NCBI GenBank assembly: GCA_020831585.1 | Contig: JAFIGE010000027.1 | Location: 1 to 43,577, forward strand | DNA length: 43,577 nt | Source of the DNA: Opitutales bacterium | Lineage (GTDB): Bacteria > Verrucomicrobiota > Verrucomicrobiia > Opitutales > Oceanipulchritudinaceae | Reading direction: 5' to 3' | Shown here: positions 6,743-15,157 of the stretch, in pieces | Numbering within the stretch: the first letter of the stretch is position 1 | Layout of the letters: each line of letters opens with the position of its first letter | Program-made: the position numbers and the translations under genes | Notes under the pieces: generated by a model | What the model was told of the DNA's origin: nothing | The model's input: the letters and a program-made list of their open reading frames with translations, nothing else | Databases searched by the model: none

Positions 6743-8923
6743 ATGAATCATTCGCCATCATCCCGCCCCTGGATTTCCCCGCAACCGCCCCGCTCCCCGG
6801 CCTTTGAGCAGGCGATGCGGCAGCGCGACTGGTTGGTCGCCGCGGTGTATTTCCAGCCCAACGACATTGATCCCAACCATCTGCTCTTCGAACTGAAGCG
6901 CATGCGGGAGCTGGGGTTCAATGCCGTCCGCTTTTACCATGCGGTTCCGACCGAGACCGCACCCGGCATCTTCGATTTCTCGCGGGCGGATCTGTGGATG
7001 GAGGCTGCGCGGGAGGCGGGCATTCGCGTGATTCTGCACCTCGAGTGGTTCTTTGTCTCCGATGGGCTTTTGGAGCGCGAGGGGCTTGACCGCGAAACCT
7101 TCGAGCGTGCACCCGGCGATGACCCGCGCTATGCGGCGGTGCTGGACGCCCACTACCGGCCCATCCTCGAGCGCTATCGGGATCACCCGGCGATGTACAT
7201 GTGGGGGATACTGGGAGAGCCGGACGTCGGGCCGGCCGAGCTTGCGCCGGAGGATCACGCCCGCTTCGGCGAATGGCTGGCCAGGAAATACGGATCGCTG
7301 TCGGCGCTCGACACGGCCTGGAATCTCTATCCGGACCGCGGGCAGACCATCATACCCGGCTTTGAAGAGGCCTGGCGCGAGCTGGCGGGGCTTTATTCGG
7401 AGGAAAAGATCAGCGGCGTGAACCGCGCCATGATCAACTACGGCGCCGCCCGGGACTTCATCGAGTTTGCCACGGATCACAGTTTCGTTCGCGCGGATGT
7501 GCTCCTGCGGCTCATTCGTGGGATCGACCCGGTGCACCCCATCGCGATCGGGGCCCATCAGCTTTTCGCGTCCCAGCCCCTTCTGCGCTGGAACATCCCG
7601 CGGTGGGCAAAGATGGGCGACCTCTTCACCACCAGCATCCACCTGAGCTGGCACTTCGAACTGGTCGATGGCGAGTTGGATCGCCCCGTTTACATGCAGG
7701 CGCGGCTCACCCGCGACGCGGACAAAACCGGTTGGACGAGCTGCTATGAAACCACTGCCGGGCCCGTGCAATACTCCGGAGGCTTTGGCAATGCCATGAC
7801 CCCGGGCCTCATGCGGCGGCTCATGCTCAGCTATCTGGCGGCGGGCAATGTGAACATCGGCTTCTGGACGTGGAACCCCCGGCCCGGCGGCTGGGAAGCC
7901 GGCGAGTATGGCCTGATCGATCTCGCTGGCGGACTGACCCCCTGGGCGGAAGAGGCGGGCCGTGTCACCCAGGCCATGCAACAGTACCACGAAGAGCTGT
8001 GGGCCTCGGATGATGAAGCCGAGGTGGGGATTCTCACCAGTTGGGAGACCGACGCCCTGCTCTGTCTGGAGCCGCATCGCCACGATCTGGACGGTTTGCG
8101 CGATCACAGCCGGGGCACGCCCCTACAGGCTCAACGGGCACGCATCGGCGCAAGCCGCGCGCTGCTCAACGCCCATATCCCTTTTCATTTTCTGACCACC
8201 GATGAGCTGGGTTCCCCCCAGGCTGAGCGCTATCGCGTGATCTATGCGCCGCACCTGCGGACACTGGATGAAGCCCTTCTCGATCAGCTGCTACGCTTTG
8301 TCGAGCGGGGCGGACGGCTCATTGCGGACGTTCCCTTCGGGTTCAACGATCCCTGGGGCAAACTCCTGAAGACCGGACGGGGTTCGAAGATCGACCGGCT
8401 CTTCGGCGGCTGGACGACCGCGATTCACGACACGCGCACCCATCCGCGCGCATTGGGCCGAGCCGCTGTAAACGGCTTTTACGCTGACCTCGCCGTCAGT
8501 GATGCGCGTGTACTGGCGTCGTGGGAGGACGGCGCGCCCGCGATCCTGGAGAAGACCTTTGTCGGGCAGGCGGGTCAAAGTGGCGGTTCGGCAGTCTTCG
8601 TCGGCTGCGACCTCTCGCGGCAGTGTCTCCGGCCGGGCAACGTCCATGCCGAGCGTATGCTGGCGGACATCGTGTGTACCGGACAGCAGCAGAGGTGGCG
8701 AACATCGGCACCGCTTGCCTGGAGGCGACGGTGTGAAAAGGCCGATCATTACTTCATCGTCAATGATGGGCCGCGCACACTCGCGTTGATCGATTGCTTT
8801 GATGCCGATTACACAAACGGGATCGATGTCCTCTCCGGCGAAACAGTGTCCCTGAAGGGCACGCTCAGCTGTGAAGTGCCCAAGGACGCCGCCTGCTGGC
8901 TGCGGTTTGAACGGAAGGCGTGA
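6743..8923 (+). CDS. Beta-galactosidase-like glycoside hydrolase (GH42)
   Basis: A 726-aa enzyme; I chose the ATG at 6743, after the toxin stop. The N-terminal TIM barrel has the GH42 pattern: MRELGFNAVRFYH (about 54-66), a carboxylate in WGILGEPD (Glu159) where the acid/base is expected, and CYETTAGP (Glu336) where the nucleophile is expected, followed by the PGLMRRLMLSYLAAG and FWTWNPRPGGWEAGE motifs. A Rossmann-like middle domain follows (about 430-600), as in GH42 trimers. The residue before the acid/base Glu is Gly, while clan GH-A enzymes normally have Asn there. No signal peptide. The family hydrolyses beta-galactosides; this member may have another substrate. Confidence 0.82.
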   Translation: MNHSPSSRPWISPQPPRSPAFEQAMRQRDWLVAAVYFQPNDIDPNHLLFELKRMRELGFNAVRFYHAVPTETAPGIFDFSRADLWMEAAREAGIRVILHLEWFFVSDGLLEREGLDRETFERAPGDDPRYAAVLDAHYRPILERYRDHPAMYMWGILGEPDVGPAELAPEDHARFGEWLARKYGSLSALDTAWNLYPDRGQTIIPGFEEAWRELAGLYSEEKISGVNRAMINYGAARDFIEFATDHSFVRADVLLRLIRGIDPVHPIAIGAHQLFASQPLLRWNIPRWAKMGDLFTTSIHLSWHFELVDGELDRPVYMQARLTRDADKTGWTSCYETTAGPVQYSGGFGNAMTPGLMRRLMLSYLAAGNVNIGFWTWNPRPGGWEAGEYGLIDLAGGLTPWAEEAGRVTQAMQQYHEELWASDDEAEVGILTSWETDALLCLEPHRHDLDGLRDHSRGTPLQAQRARIGASRALLNAHIPFHFLTTDELGSPQAERYRVIYAPHLRTLDEALLDQLLRFVERGGRLIADVPFGFNDPWGKLLKTGRGSKIDRLFGGWTTAIHDTRTHPRALGRAAVNGFYADLAVSDARVLASWEDGAPAILEKTFVGQAGQSGGSAVFVGCDLSRQCLRPGNVHAERMLADIVCTGQQQRWRTSAPLAWRRRCEKADHYFIVNDGPRTLALIDCFDADYTNGIDVLSGETVSLKGTLSCEVPKDAACWLRFERKA

Positions 8924-8935
8924 GGGCTTCCAGTT

Positions 8936-8954
8936 CCGGCGGCTTGCCTGCCGG
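8936..8954. terminator. Hairpin between convergent genes
   Basis: CCGGC-GG-CTTG-CC-T-GCCGG forms a stem with a bulged T between the GH42 gene and the convergent LacI-type gene. There is no T-tract, so a terminator role is uncertain. The bulged T also recalls the REP-like hairpins, but there is no GTAG foot. Confidence 0.3.
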
Positions 8955-9007
8955 GTTCGCCAAAGGGAAACGGTCCAGCGTCGGCTTGTGGTGAAGAGTC
9001 GCCGAGG

Positions 9008-10024
9008 TTAGGTCCCACCGTATTCGCCGCCGTCCCGCCAGACGCCGGTGACGAGGGTGCGGAGGGGGAGGGCGGGGATGCCGCGTTCGCCCCGTTCCAC
9101 CATGCGCGTCACCCCGTCCACTGCAGCCGCGCCGATGGCGGCGTTGTTGTGGTCCATGCCCGGTCCGGGGTCGACTTCGTCCAAGGCATAGGACGCCTTC
9201 TCCACTTTGCCCAATCCGGCCTCGCGGAGCCATGCGCCCACCCGGGCTTCCCGCGTCACGACAGTGTCGAGACGGTTCTTCCGCACCCAATCGAGAAACG
9301 CCCCCTCGTTTGCCTCCTCATAGCCCAGGAGCGGAATCCGCCGGGCTTCGCGCCAAGCTTTGAAGGACGACACCACCCGGCCCAAAACCCGTCGGTTGTC
9401 CTCTTCCCAAAGGTAGACCCCGATGCGCTTCCTCCCACGCGCGGCGAGGATTTCGAGCAGTTGTGTCATCGTCTGAAAATGATCATTTGTGACCACATGA
9501 AGCGCCGGTTCCGCCAAGGTGTAGCCGATCGCCACCGCGCTCAGGCGATCCCATGGTAGCCGCAGTCGAGCCCCGGGTTGCGCCTGTGGAGCTACGACCA
9601 CCCCGGTGATGCCGCGGGCGTGCAAGACTTCCGCGAGGCGGGCCTCCGTCAATCCGCCGCGACCCACCCAAAATTCCGTGATCCCGTATCCCAGGGTTTC
9701 CGCACGTTCCCGCGCCCCCCGCAAATACGCCCCATAGGCGGCGAATCGCCCCATGTTCGTATCGCTTCCATGATTGTAGATCCAGGCGAGGGTGGCCCCG
9801 CGATCACCCTGCCGACTCCGCCGCGCTTCGCGCCAGCGGGCCAACGCACCCAGCATCGGATCGGGCCGGTAGCCCAGCTCCGCCGCTTTCGCCCGCACCC
9901 GCGCCTTCGTCGCCGCCGCCACCGCCGGATGGTTGCCCAGCGCCTTCGAGACCGTCGTCACCTCCACCCCCAGGGCCTGCGCCACATCCCGCTGCGTTAC
10001 CCGTTCGGAAACGTCCTTATTCAT
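9008..10024 (-). CDS. LacI-family transcriptional regulator
   Basis: A 338-aa regulator. The N-terminal helix-turn-helix is clear: TQRDVAQALGVEVTTVSKAL at about residues 10-29, then the hinge-side segment ending in GYRPD, followed by a periplasmic-binding-protein-like sensor domain with CATG-like and effector-cleft segments such as VTNDHFQTM. I chose the ATG at 10024 because it places the HTH right at the N-terminus; the longer open frame adds 63 residues of unrelated composition. The gene is divergent from the SDR/CoA-transferase operon and about 64 bp from it, so it most likely controls that operon and itself. The effector is probably a sugar or sugar acid. Confidence 0.88.
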   Translation of the reverse strand: MNKDVSERVTQRDVAQALGVEVTTVSKALGNHPAVAAATKARVRAKAAELGYRPDPMLGALARWREARRSRQGDRGATLAWIYNHGSDTNMGRFAAYGAYLRGARERAETLGYGITEFWVGRGGLTEARLAEVLHARGITGVVVAPQAQPGARLRLPWDRLSAVAIGYTLAEPALHVVTNDHFQTMTQLLEILAARGRKRIGVYLWEEDNRRVLGRVVSSFKAWREARRIPLLGYEEANEGAFLDWVRKNRLDTVVTREARVGAWLREAGLGKVEKASYALDEVDPGPGMDHNNAAIGAAAVDGVTRMVERGERGIPALPLRTLVTGVWRDGGEYGGT

Positions 10025-10040
10025 CTGTTTCCCATGTGTG

Positions 10041-10061
10041 AAATGAGAGCGGATTGCAAAC
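10041..10061. promoter_or_regulatory. Candidate LacI-type operator in the divergent promoter
   Basis: The 21 bp here match the E. coli lac operator at about 15 of 21 positions, sharing the central GAGCGGAT block. It sits between the regulator and the operon it probably controls. It is only weakly palindromic (central TTGCAA at 10054-10059), so this is a candidate only. Confidence 0.35.
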
Positions 10062-10088
10062 GGGAAGTGCGCGTGCAGGGTGGGAGAG

Positions 10089-10856
10089 ATGCCCCGTTTA
10101 GACTCCAAAGTTGCCCTGATCACTGGTGCCTCCGAAGGCCTTGGCCGGGAGCTCGCCCTCGCTTTTGCGGCGGAAGGCGCGTCCGTTGTCCTTGCCGCCC
10201 GGTCGGCTGCCAAGCTGGAGGCTTTTGCCGCCGAACTGAAGGACGCCGGTCACCGCGCCCTTCCCGTGGTCTGTGATGTGGGTGACTCCGCCCAGGTCGA
10301 GGCTGCCGTGGCCGCGACCATCGCTGCCTTTGGACGGATCGATGTGCTCATCAACAACGCCGCCGTGGCCATCCCCGGCGACATCACCGACCAGACCGAG
10401 GAAGACTGGATGCGCCTTCTCAATATCAATCTGCTGGGTGTTTTCCGAGGCATCAAGTTTGCCCTTCCACACATGCTGGAGCAGGGTTCCGGCAGCATCA
10501 TCAACATGGCCTCGATCCAGGGCGACCGCTCCTGGAACCACTGGACAACCTACGCCGCCGCCAAGGGAGCGATGAAAGCCATGACCCGCCAACTCGCCGG
10601 GCAATACGGCAAGAGCGGTGTGCGCTTCAACTGCATTTCCCCCGGTGCCATGGACACCCCCATGAACCGGGAACGCCGCAAACGCGAGGGCGATGCCTTC
10701 TACGAGTCGAACAAGCGCATGCACGCCCTCGGGCGTATGGGCCGGCCCGACGAGGTCAACGGGGCCGCCATCTTCCTCGCCTCCGACGAGTCCTCCTTCG
10801 TCACCGGCACAGACCTCGTCGTCGACGGCGGCCTCAGCGTCCTCCCCCGCGAATAA
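10089..10856 (+). CDS. SDR-family NAD(P)-dependent oxidoreductase
   Basis: A 255-aa classical short-chain dehydrogenase. Cofactor motif TGASEGLG (12-19), structural NNAA (89-92), catalytic Ser142, Tyr155 and Lys159 (YAAAK), and the substrate-side PGAMDT loop are all present. Family members oxidise or reduce alcohols and sugars in the cytoplasm. ATG 10089 gives the usual length; a GTG at 10080 would add three residues. It is the first gene of the LacI-linked operon and is followed by the CoA-transferase gene after 42 bp. With the lactonase downstream, oxidation of a cyclic sugar to a lactone is plausible but not shown. Confidence 0.9.
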   Translation: MPRLDSKVALITGASEGLGRELALAFAAEGASVVLAARSAAKLEAFAAELKDAGHRALPVVCDVGDSAQVEAAVAATIAAFGRIDVLINNAAVAIPGDITDQTEEDWMRLLNINLLGVFRGIKFALPHMLEQGSGSIINMASIQGDRSWNHWTTYAAAKGAMKAMTRQLAGQYGKSGVRFNCISPGAMDTPMNRERRKREGDAFYESNKRMHALGRMGRPDEVNGAAIFLASDESSFVTGTDLVVDGGLSVLPRE

Positions 10857-10898
10857 AACGAGAAACAGACATTTCTGTCTGCCCCCCCTTTCCTCACC

Positions 10899-12110
10899 AT
10901 GCCCCCCCAAGCCCTACAGGACGTGCGCGTCCTCGACTTCACCCAACTCCTTCAGGGCCCCTACGCCACGCAGATGCTCGGCGACCTTGGGGCCGACGTC
11001 ATCAAGATCGAGAAACCCGGCACGGGCGACCTCTACCGCTCGATGACGTTTTTCAACCAATGGATCGGCGACGGCGAATCCCCCTGCTTTCTCCCCTGGA
11101 ACCGCAACAAACGCTCCCTTGCCATCGACCTGAAAGCCCCGGAGGCGCGGGACATCGTGCTGCGCCTGGCCGGGGAGGCCGATGTCGTCGTGGAAAACTT
11201 TCGCCCCGGCGTAATGGATAAACTCGGGCTTGGCTACGAGACCGTCCGTGCCCTCAACCCGCGCCTCATCTATGCCTCCGCTTCCGGCTGGGGACCGGAC
11301 GGTCCCTACGCCAAGCGCCCCGGCCAGGACTTGCTTGTGCAGGGCCTCAGCGGAGCGGTCTTTGCCAGCGGAAAAAAGAGCGCCGGCCCCGTCGCCATCG
11401 GCACGGCCCTGAGCGACCAGCTCGGTGCCCTTCACCTCGTCTACGCCATTCTCGCCGCCCTCTACCACCGCGAGCGGAGCGGCGAAGGGCAGCGCATCGA
11501 GGTGAATCTTCTGCAAAGCGTGCTCGCCTTTGAGATGCAGGATTTCTTCACCGTGCACAATCTCGGGCGCGGTTTCGAGCGACCGGAATCCGGCATCGCC
11601 CATCCGGGCAACGGGGCCCCCTTTGGCATCTACCCGACGGCGGACGGTTGGATCACCATCGCCATGAACCCCTGGCCGAAGATCGTTGCGGGCATCGGCG
11701 ATCCCGCCCTCCACGCCTACAACGACCCGCAGACGCTCTTCGACCGGCGCGACGAGATCTATGGCGTCCTCGAAGGCCATTTTCGCACGCGCACAACGGA
11801 GGAGTGGCTTGAACGTCTCCTCGCCCTCGACATCTGGTGCGCCCCCGCCCTCGAACTCAAGGATGTTGCCGCCGATCCGCAGGTGCGCCACCTGGAGGCC
11901 TTCACCGAAGTCGATCACCCAAAAGCCGGGCGCGTTTGCGTGACCAACATCCCCTTCCGCATGAGCGCCACGCCCGGGTCGATCCGGCGACCCGCCCCCC
12001 TCGTCGGCCAGCATGGCCGGGAAATCCTCCGCGAGTTGGGATACAACGATGCCCGCATCGCCGAACTGGAGGCGCGCGGACTCCTCACTGTCGAAGAGGT
12101 GTCCGCATGA
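10899..12110 (+). CDS. CoA-transferase family III (CaiB/BaiF)
   Basis: A 403-aa class III CoA-transferase. N-terminal VLDFTQLLQGPYATQMLGDLGADVIKIE is the family hallmark, with NRNKRSLAIDLK near 69-79 and the catalytic aspartate in PGQDLLVQG (Asp144). Family members move CoA between acyl-CoA and a free carboxylic acid (formate/oxalate, carnitine, bile acids, dicarboxylates). Full length for the family. Its stop overlaps the next start (ATGA at 12107-12110). In this operon it would activate an organic acid to its CoA thioester for the downstream hydratase. The acid is not known. Confidence 0.92.
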   Translation: MPPQALQDVRVLDFTQLLQGPYATQMLGDLGADVIKIEKPGTGDLYRSMTFFNQWIGDGESPCFLPWNRNKRSLAIDLKAPEARDIVLRLAGEADVVVENFRPGVMDKLGLGYETVRALNPRLIYASASGWGPDGPYAKRPGQDLLVQGLSGAVFASGKKSAGPVAIGTALSDQLGALHLVYAILAALYHRERSGEGQRIEVNLLQSVLAFEMQDFFTVHNLGRGFERPESGIAHPGNGAPFGIYPTADGWITIAMNPWPKIVAGIGDPALHAYNDPQTLFDRRDEIYGVLEGHFRTRTTEEWLERLLALDIWCAPALELKDVAADPQVRHLEAFTEVDHPKAGRVCVTNIPFRMSATPGSIRRPAPLVGQHGREILRELGYNDARIAELEARGLLTVEEVSA

Positions 12111-12949
12111 GGCCCATCCTCAAGGTGACCGCCCGCGCCTCCGTCTTTTGCGGCGGCATCCTCCATCCGCAGCGCCTCAATCACCCTGAGGGCCTCTGCG
12201 TCGACCCGCGCGACGGTTCCCTCTGGTGCGGGGGTGAGGGTGGCGAGCTGTACCACATTTCCCCGGACGGTGTTACTATCCGCACTGTCATGTGCACGGG
12301 CGGCTTCCTCCTCGGGATCGCCATGGATAGCCGCCACTATCTCTACCTCTGCGATCTCCATCACCAGGCCGTCTTTGTCGTCTCGGACAGCGGGGAGTGC
12401 CTTGCCACCCTCCGCGCCGACGGCCTCACCTTGCCGAACTTCGCCGTGCTTTCGCTGGACGAGCGCTTTCTTTACGTTTCCAACACCGTCCGTTCGGGCG
12501 GCCCCGGCATCTTCCGCTTCGACCTCACTACCGGCGAGGGTACGCTCTGGATGGCGGAAACCTGCTTCTCCGCCAATGGCCTTGCCCTTGCCCCGGACGG
12601 TTCTGCCCTCTACCTTGTGGAAAGCCACCTGCCCGGTGTTTCCCGTATCCCCATCCGGCCCGACGGATCCGCCGGGCTGAAAGCGCCTTTCCTCGCCCTT
12701 CCCGGCGACGAACCCGACGGCCTCGCCTTCGACGCCTCCGGCCACCTCTGGATTTCCATCTACAATCCCACCCGCATCCACCGTCTCCGTCTGCCCGAAG
12801 GGCGTCTCGAAACCATCATCGAAGACCCCACCACCGACCTCCTGCACCACGCCACCAACCTCGCCTTCCGGGGCCCGGAGGAACTCTTCGTGGCCAACCT
12901 CGGTGCGTGGCACCTCACCCGAATCGACCTCACCGGTCTGACCTCATGA
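12107..12949 (+). CDS. SMP-30/gluconolactonase-family protein
   Basis: A 280-aa six-bladed beta-propeller of the SMP-30/gluconolactonase/LRE family. Visible blades include NHPEGLCVDPRDGSLWCGGE near 23-42 with the metal-binding Glu, LPNFAVLSLDERFLYVSNT, and DEPDGLAFDASGHLWISIYNP near 203-223. Members hydrolyse sugar lactones using a divalent metal. The ATG at 12107 overlaps the CoA-transferase stop, and its own stop overlaps the hydratase start at 12946-12949. An upstream extension of the frame is a shadow of the CoA-transferase gene. A lactonase in a CoA-thioester operon is unusual. Confidence 0.88.
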   Translation: MRPILKVTARASVFCGGILHPQRLNHPEGLCVDPRDGSLWCGGEGGELYHISPDGVTIRTVMCTGGFLLGIAMDSRHYLYLCDLHHQAVFVVSDSGECLATLRADGLTLPNFAVLSLDERFLYVSNTVRSGGPGIFRFDLTTGEGTLWMAETCFSANGLALAPDGSALYLVESHLPGVSRIPIRPDGSAGLKAPFLALPGDEPDGLAFDASGHLWISIYNPTRIHRLRLPEGRLETIIEDPTTDLLHHATNLAFRGPEELFVANLGAWHLTRIDLTGLTS

Positions 12950-13731
12950 CGTATCAACACCTCCAATACGCCGTCGCCGAAGGTATCGGTACGATCACTT
13001 TCAACCGGCCGGATCAGCTCAACGCCATGAACCGCCGCCTCATGGAGGAACTCATGGATGCCATCCACCGCCTCGACGGGGATGAGGCCGCCCGCGTGGG
13101 CCTGCTCACCGGAGCCGGGCGGGCCTTCATGGCCGGGGCCGATCTCAAGGAATACGCCCGCCGGAGCGACGCCGAGTTTGCCTCCTTCCAAATCCTCGGG
13201 CGCGGGCTCTACGCCGCCCTTGAAGGCAACCGCAAACCGGTCGTGGCAGCCGTCAACGGCCACGCCCTCGGGGGCGGCTTTGAGATCGCCCTTGCCTGCG
13301 ACCTCATCGTTGCCGCCGAAGGCGCGAAACTCGGGCTCCCCGAGATCCTCCTCCACCTCATACCCGGGGGCGGGGGCACGCAGCGCCTGCCCCGCAAGCT
13401 CGGCCTCACCCGCGCGAACGAACTCCTCTTCACCGGCCGCCTCGCGACCGCTTCCGAACTGCACGCCTGGGGCGTCGTCAACCACGTCTATGCGCGGGAA
13501 ACCTTTGCCTCCGACGCGCATGCCTTCGCCGCGACCATCGCCGACAAATCCGCCGATGCCCTCCGCACCCTCAAGCAACTCACGCAACTGGCCGCCGGTC
13601 CCTTCAACCCAGCCGCTCAGGCTCTGGAAAACGAGGCTCTCGAACGCCTCCACCGCACCGACGCCGCCCGAGCCAAGCTCGCCGGGTTTGTCGCCGCCAG
13701 CGAAGCCCGCGCCGCCGCAAAAAACCCGTGA
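12946..13731 (+). CDS. Enoyl-CoA hydratase/isomerase (crotonase family)
   Basis: A 261-aa crotonase-fold enzyme. The oxyanion-hole segments AGADLKE (64-70) and HALGGGFE (106-113) are present. Glu113 and Glu133 (in GLPEILLHLIPGGGGTQRL) match the two catalytic glutamates of true enoyl-CoA hydratases, so hydratase or dehydratase activity on a CoA thioester is likely. It overlaps both neighbours by 4 bp, so it is translationally coupled to the lactonase and to the binding-protein homologue. The pairing of a CaiB-type transferase with a crotonase recalls carnitine metabolism, but the lactonase and dehydrogenase suggest a sugar-derived substrate. Confidence 0.9.
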   Translation: MTYQHLQYAVAEGIGTITFNRPDQLNAMNRRLMEELMDAIHRLDGDEAARVGLLTGAGRAFMAGADLKEYARRSDAEFASFQILGRGLYAALEGNRKPVVAAVNGHALGGGFEIALACDLIVAAEGAKLGLPEILLHLIPGGGGTQRLPRKLGLTRANELLFTGRLATASELHAWGVVNHVYARETFASDAHAFAATIADKSADALRTLKQLTQLAAGPFNPAAQALENEALERLHRTDAARAKLAGFVAASEARAAAKNP

Positions 13732-14852
13732 CCACGCTCACCGGCACCACCTGGGACCACCCCCGCGGCTACGCTCCGCTGGAAGCACTCGTGCCAGACA
13801 TCGAGGCGCGCTTTGGCCTGCGCATCGATTGGACCCGCCGCTCTCTCCGCGAGTTTGGCGACACCTCCGTCACCGCTCTCGCCCACCGCTTTGACCTGCT
13901 CGTCATCGACCATCCGCATTGCGGGCAGGCCGCCCGCGACGGCGCCCTGCTTGCCCTCGACGCCCGCCTCTCGGTGCAGGAGCGGGCTGACATCACTCGC
14001 GAACCCATCGGCCCCTCGCTGGACTCCTATCAACTCGACGGTCGTCTCTGGGCGCTGCCGATCGACGCCGCTATGCAGTCCGCCTCCATGCGCAAGGGTC
14101 TTGGTCACCCCTTTCCCGAAACCTGGGATGCCCTCCTCAAATCGGACCTCCGTTTCGCCATACCCCTTTGCCCGACCGACGTCTTCTGCACATTTCTCAC
14201 GCTCTGCGCGCAGCACGGTCACCCCGCCGACACGCGCGGCGATTTCCTCCGGCACCCCGACCTCGCCGACACCCTCGCCCGCCTGCGCCGCCTCTACGCC
14301 CGTGCCGATCCGCGATCCATCGACTGGAACCCCATCCAGCTCTACGAGCACATGATCCGCCACGCCGATATCGATTACTGCCCGCTTGCGTTCTGTTACC
14401 TCCACTACGCCGACCGCCTCCGCTTTGGCCCCATCCCCAACCGCCGCCACGCCCTCCTCGGCGGGGCCGGACTCGCCGTCTCGGCCCATTGCCGACACCC
14501 TGAACCGGCCATCCGCGCTGCCGCCTGGCTTGCGAGCGGGGCCTGCCAAAGCGGCCCCTATCTCGATTACAGCGGTCAACCCGCCCACGGCAGCGCCTGG
14601 AAATCGAACCGGCCCTTCTTTCGCGACCTGAGGACAACCCTCGAATTGGCCTACCTCCGGCCACGGTGCCCCGGTTGGAACCGGTTTCAGGAAGAAGCGG
14701 GGCACCGCCTCCATGCGTGGCTGCAAAGCAAGCGATCTGAGGGCAGCATCAGGGACGACTTTTGGTCTCTTTTCGCGGCCCACGTGACGGGATATCAGGT
14801 GAACCGTGGTCACCGTCCTCGCCTTCAACTTCCTCGGCGATGGCATCCGTGA
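13728..14852 (+). CDS. Solute-binding-protein homologue without signal peptide
   Basis: A 374-aa protein that starts at GTG 13728, overlapping the hydratase stop (GTGA). The fold appears to be a type-1 extracellular solute-binding protein: FDLLVIDHPHCG near 55-66, LDGRLWALPIDAAMQ near 103-117, FPETWDALL near 126-134, and LLGGAGLAV near 243-251. There is no signal peptide or lipobox, and no permease or ATPase gene is next to it, so a cytoplasmic role (sensor, ligand carrier or enzyme subunit) is possible. The last 30-35 residues look unrelated to a natural end and run into a permease remnant, which suggests a truncated and refused 3' end. Confidence 0.72.
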   Translation: MTTLTGTTWDHPRGYAPLEALVPDIEARFGLRIDWTRRSLREFGDTSVTALAHRFDLLVIDHPHCGQAARDGALLALDARLSVQERADITREPIGPSLDSYQLDGRLWALPIDAAMQSASMRKGLGHPFPETWDALLKSDLRFAIPLCPTDVFCTFLTLCAQHGHPADTRGDFLRHPDLADTLARLRRLYARADPRSIDWNPIQLYEHMIRHADIDYCPLAFCYLHYADRLRFGPIPNRRHALLGGAGLAVSAHCRHPEPAIRAAAWLASGACQSGPYLDYSGQPAHGSAWKSNRPFFRDLRTTLELAYLRPRCPGWNRFQEEAGHRLHAWLQSKRSEGSIRDDFWSLFAAHVTGYQVNRGHRPRLQLPRRWHP

Positions 14853-14880
14853 CGCCGCCGACCCCTGCGCCGACCGGTAG
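14803..14880 (+). pseudogene. Remnant of the 3' end of a DppC-type ABC permease gene
   Basis: In the frame ending at TAG 14878-14880 the 25 codons read TVVTVLAFNFLGDGIRDAADP and a short tail. AFNFLGDGIRDAADP is the C-terminal signature of DppC/OppC peptide permeases. A TGA stop lies just before it in the same frame (14800-14802) and no start codon is available, so this is a fragment. The first 50 bp overlap the 3' end of the preceding gene in another frame. A deletion probably removed an ABC transporter here. Confidence 0.6.
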
Positions 14881-15157
14881 AGGCCCCCTCCCATGACCGC
14901 CGGGAAAGGCGTGCCACCCGGCCGGTGCGGCCAGATGCGGCAAACGCCGTTAACCTTGCTTCCCCAGGGGCATCCGGAAGCGGATTACCCCCCAAGAGGT
15001 CCAGGGAAGTCTGGGAAGATGTAAAAGCGCGGCTTCTGGGGGTTATAACCCTTTAGTCGGTTTTGCACCCCTTAATTCTTGTTAAAAAGAGATTCATTAG
15101 ATCGGAATTTCGTCGAAAACGTTGACTCGGCGCGTGCGGAACTCTTTCCATCGAAGC

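Noticed and set aside
10914-12014. A 366-codon minus-strand frame opposite the CoA-transferase gene
   Set aside because: Shadow frame of a clear family III CoA-transferase.
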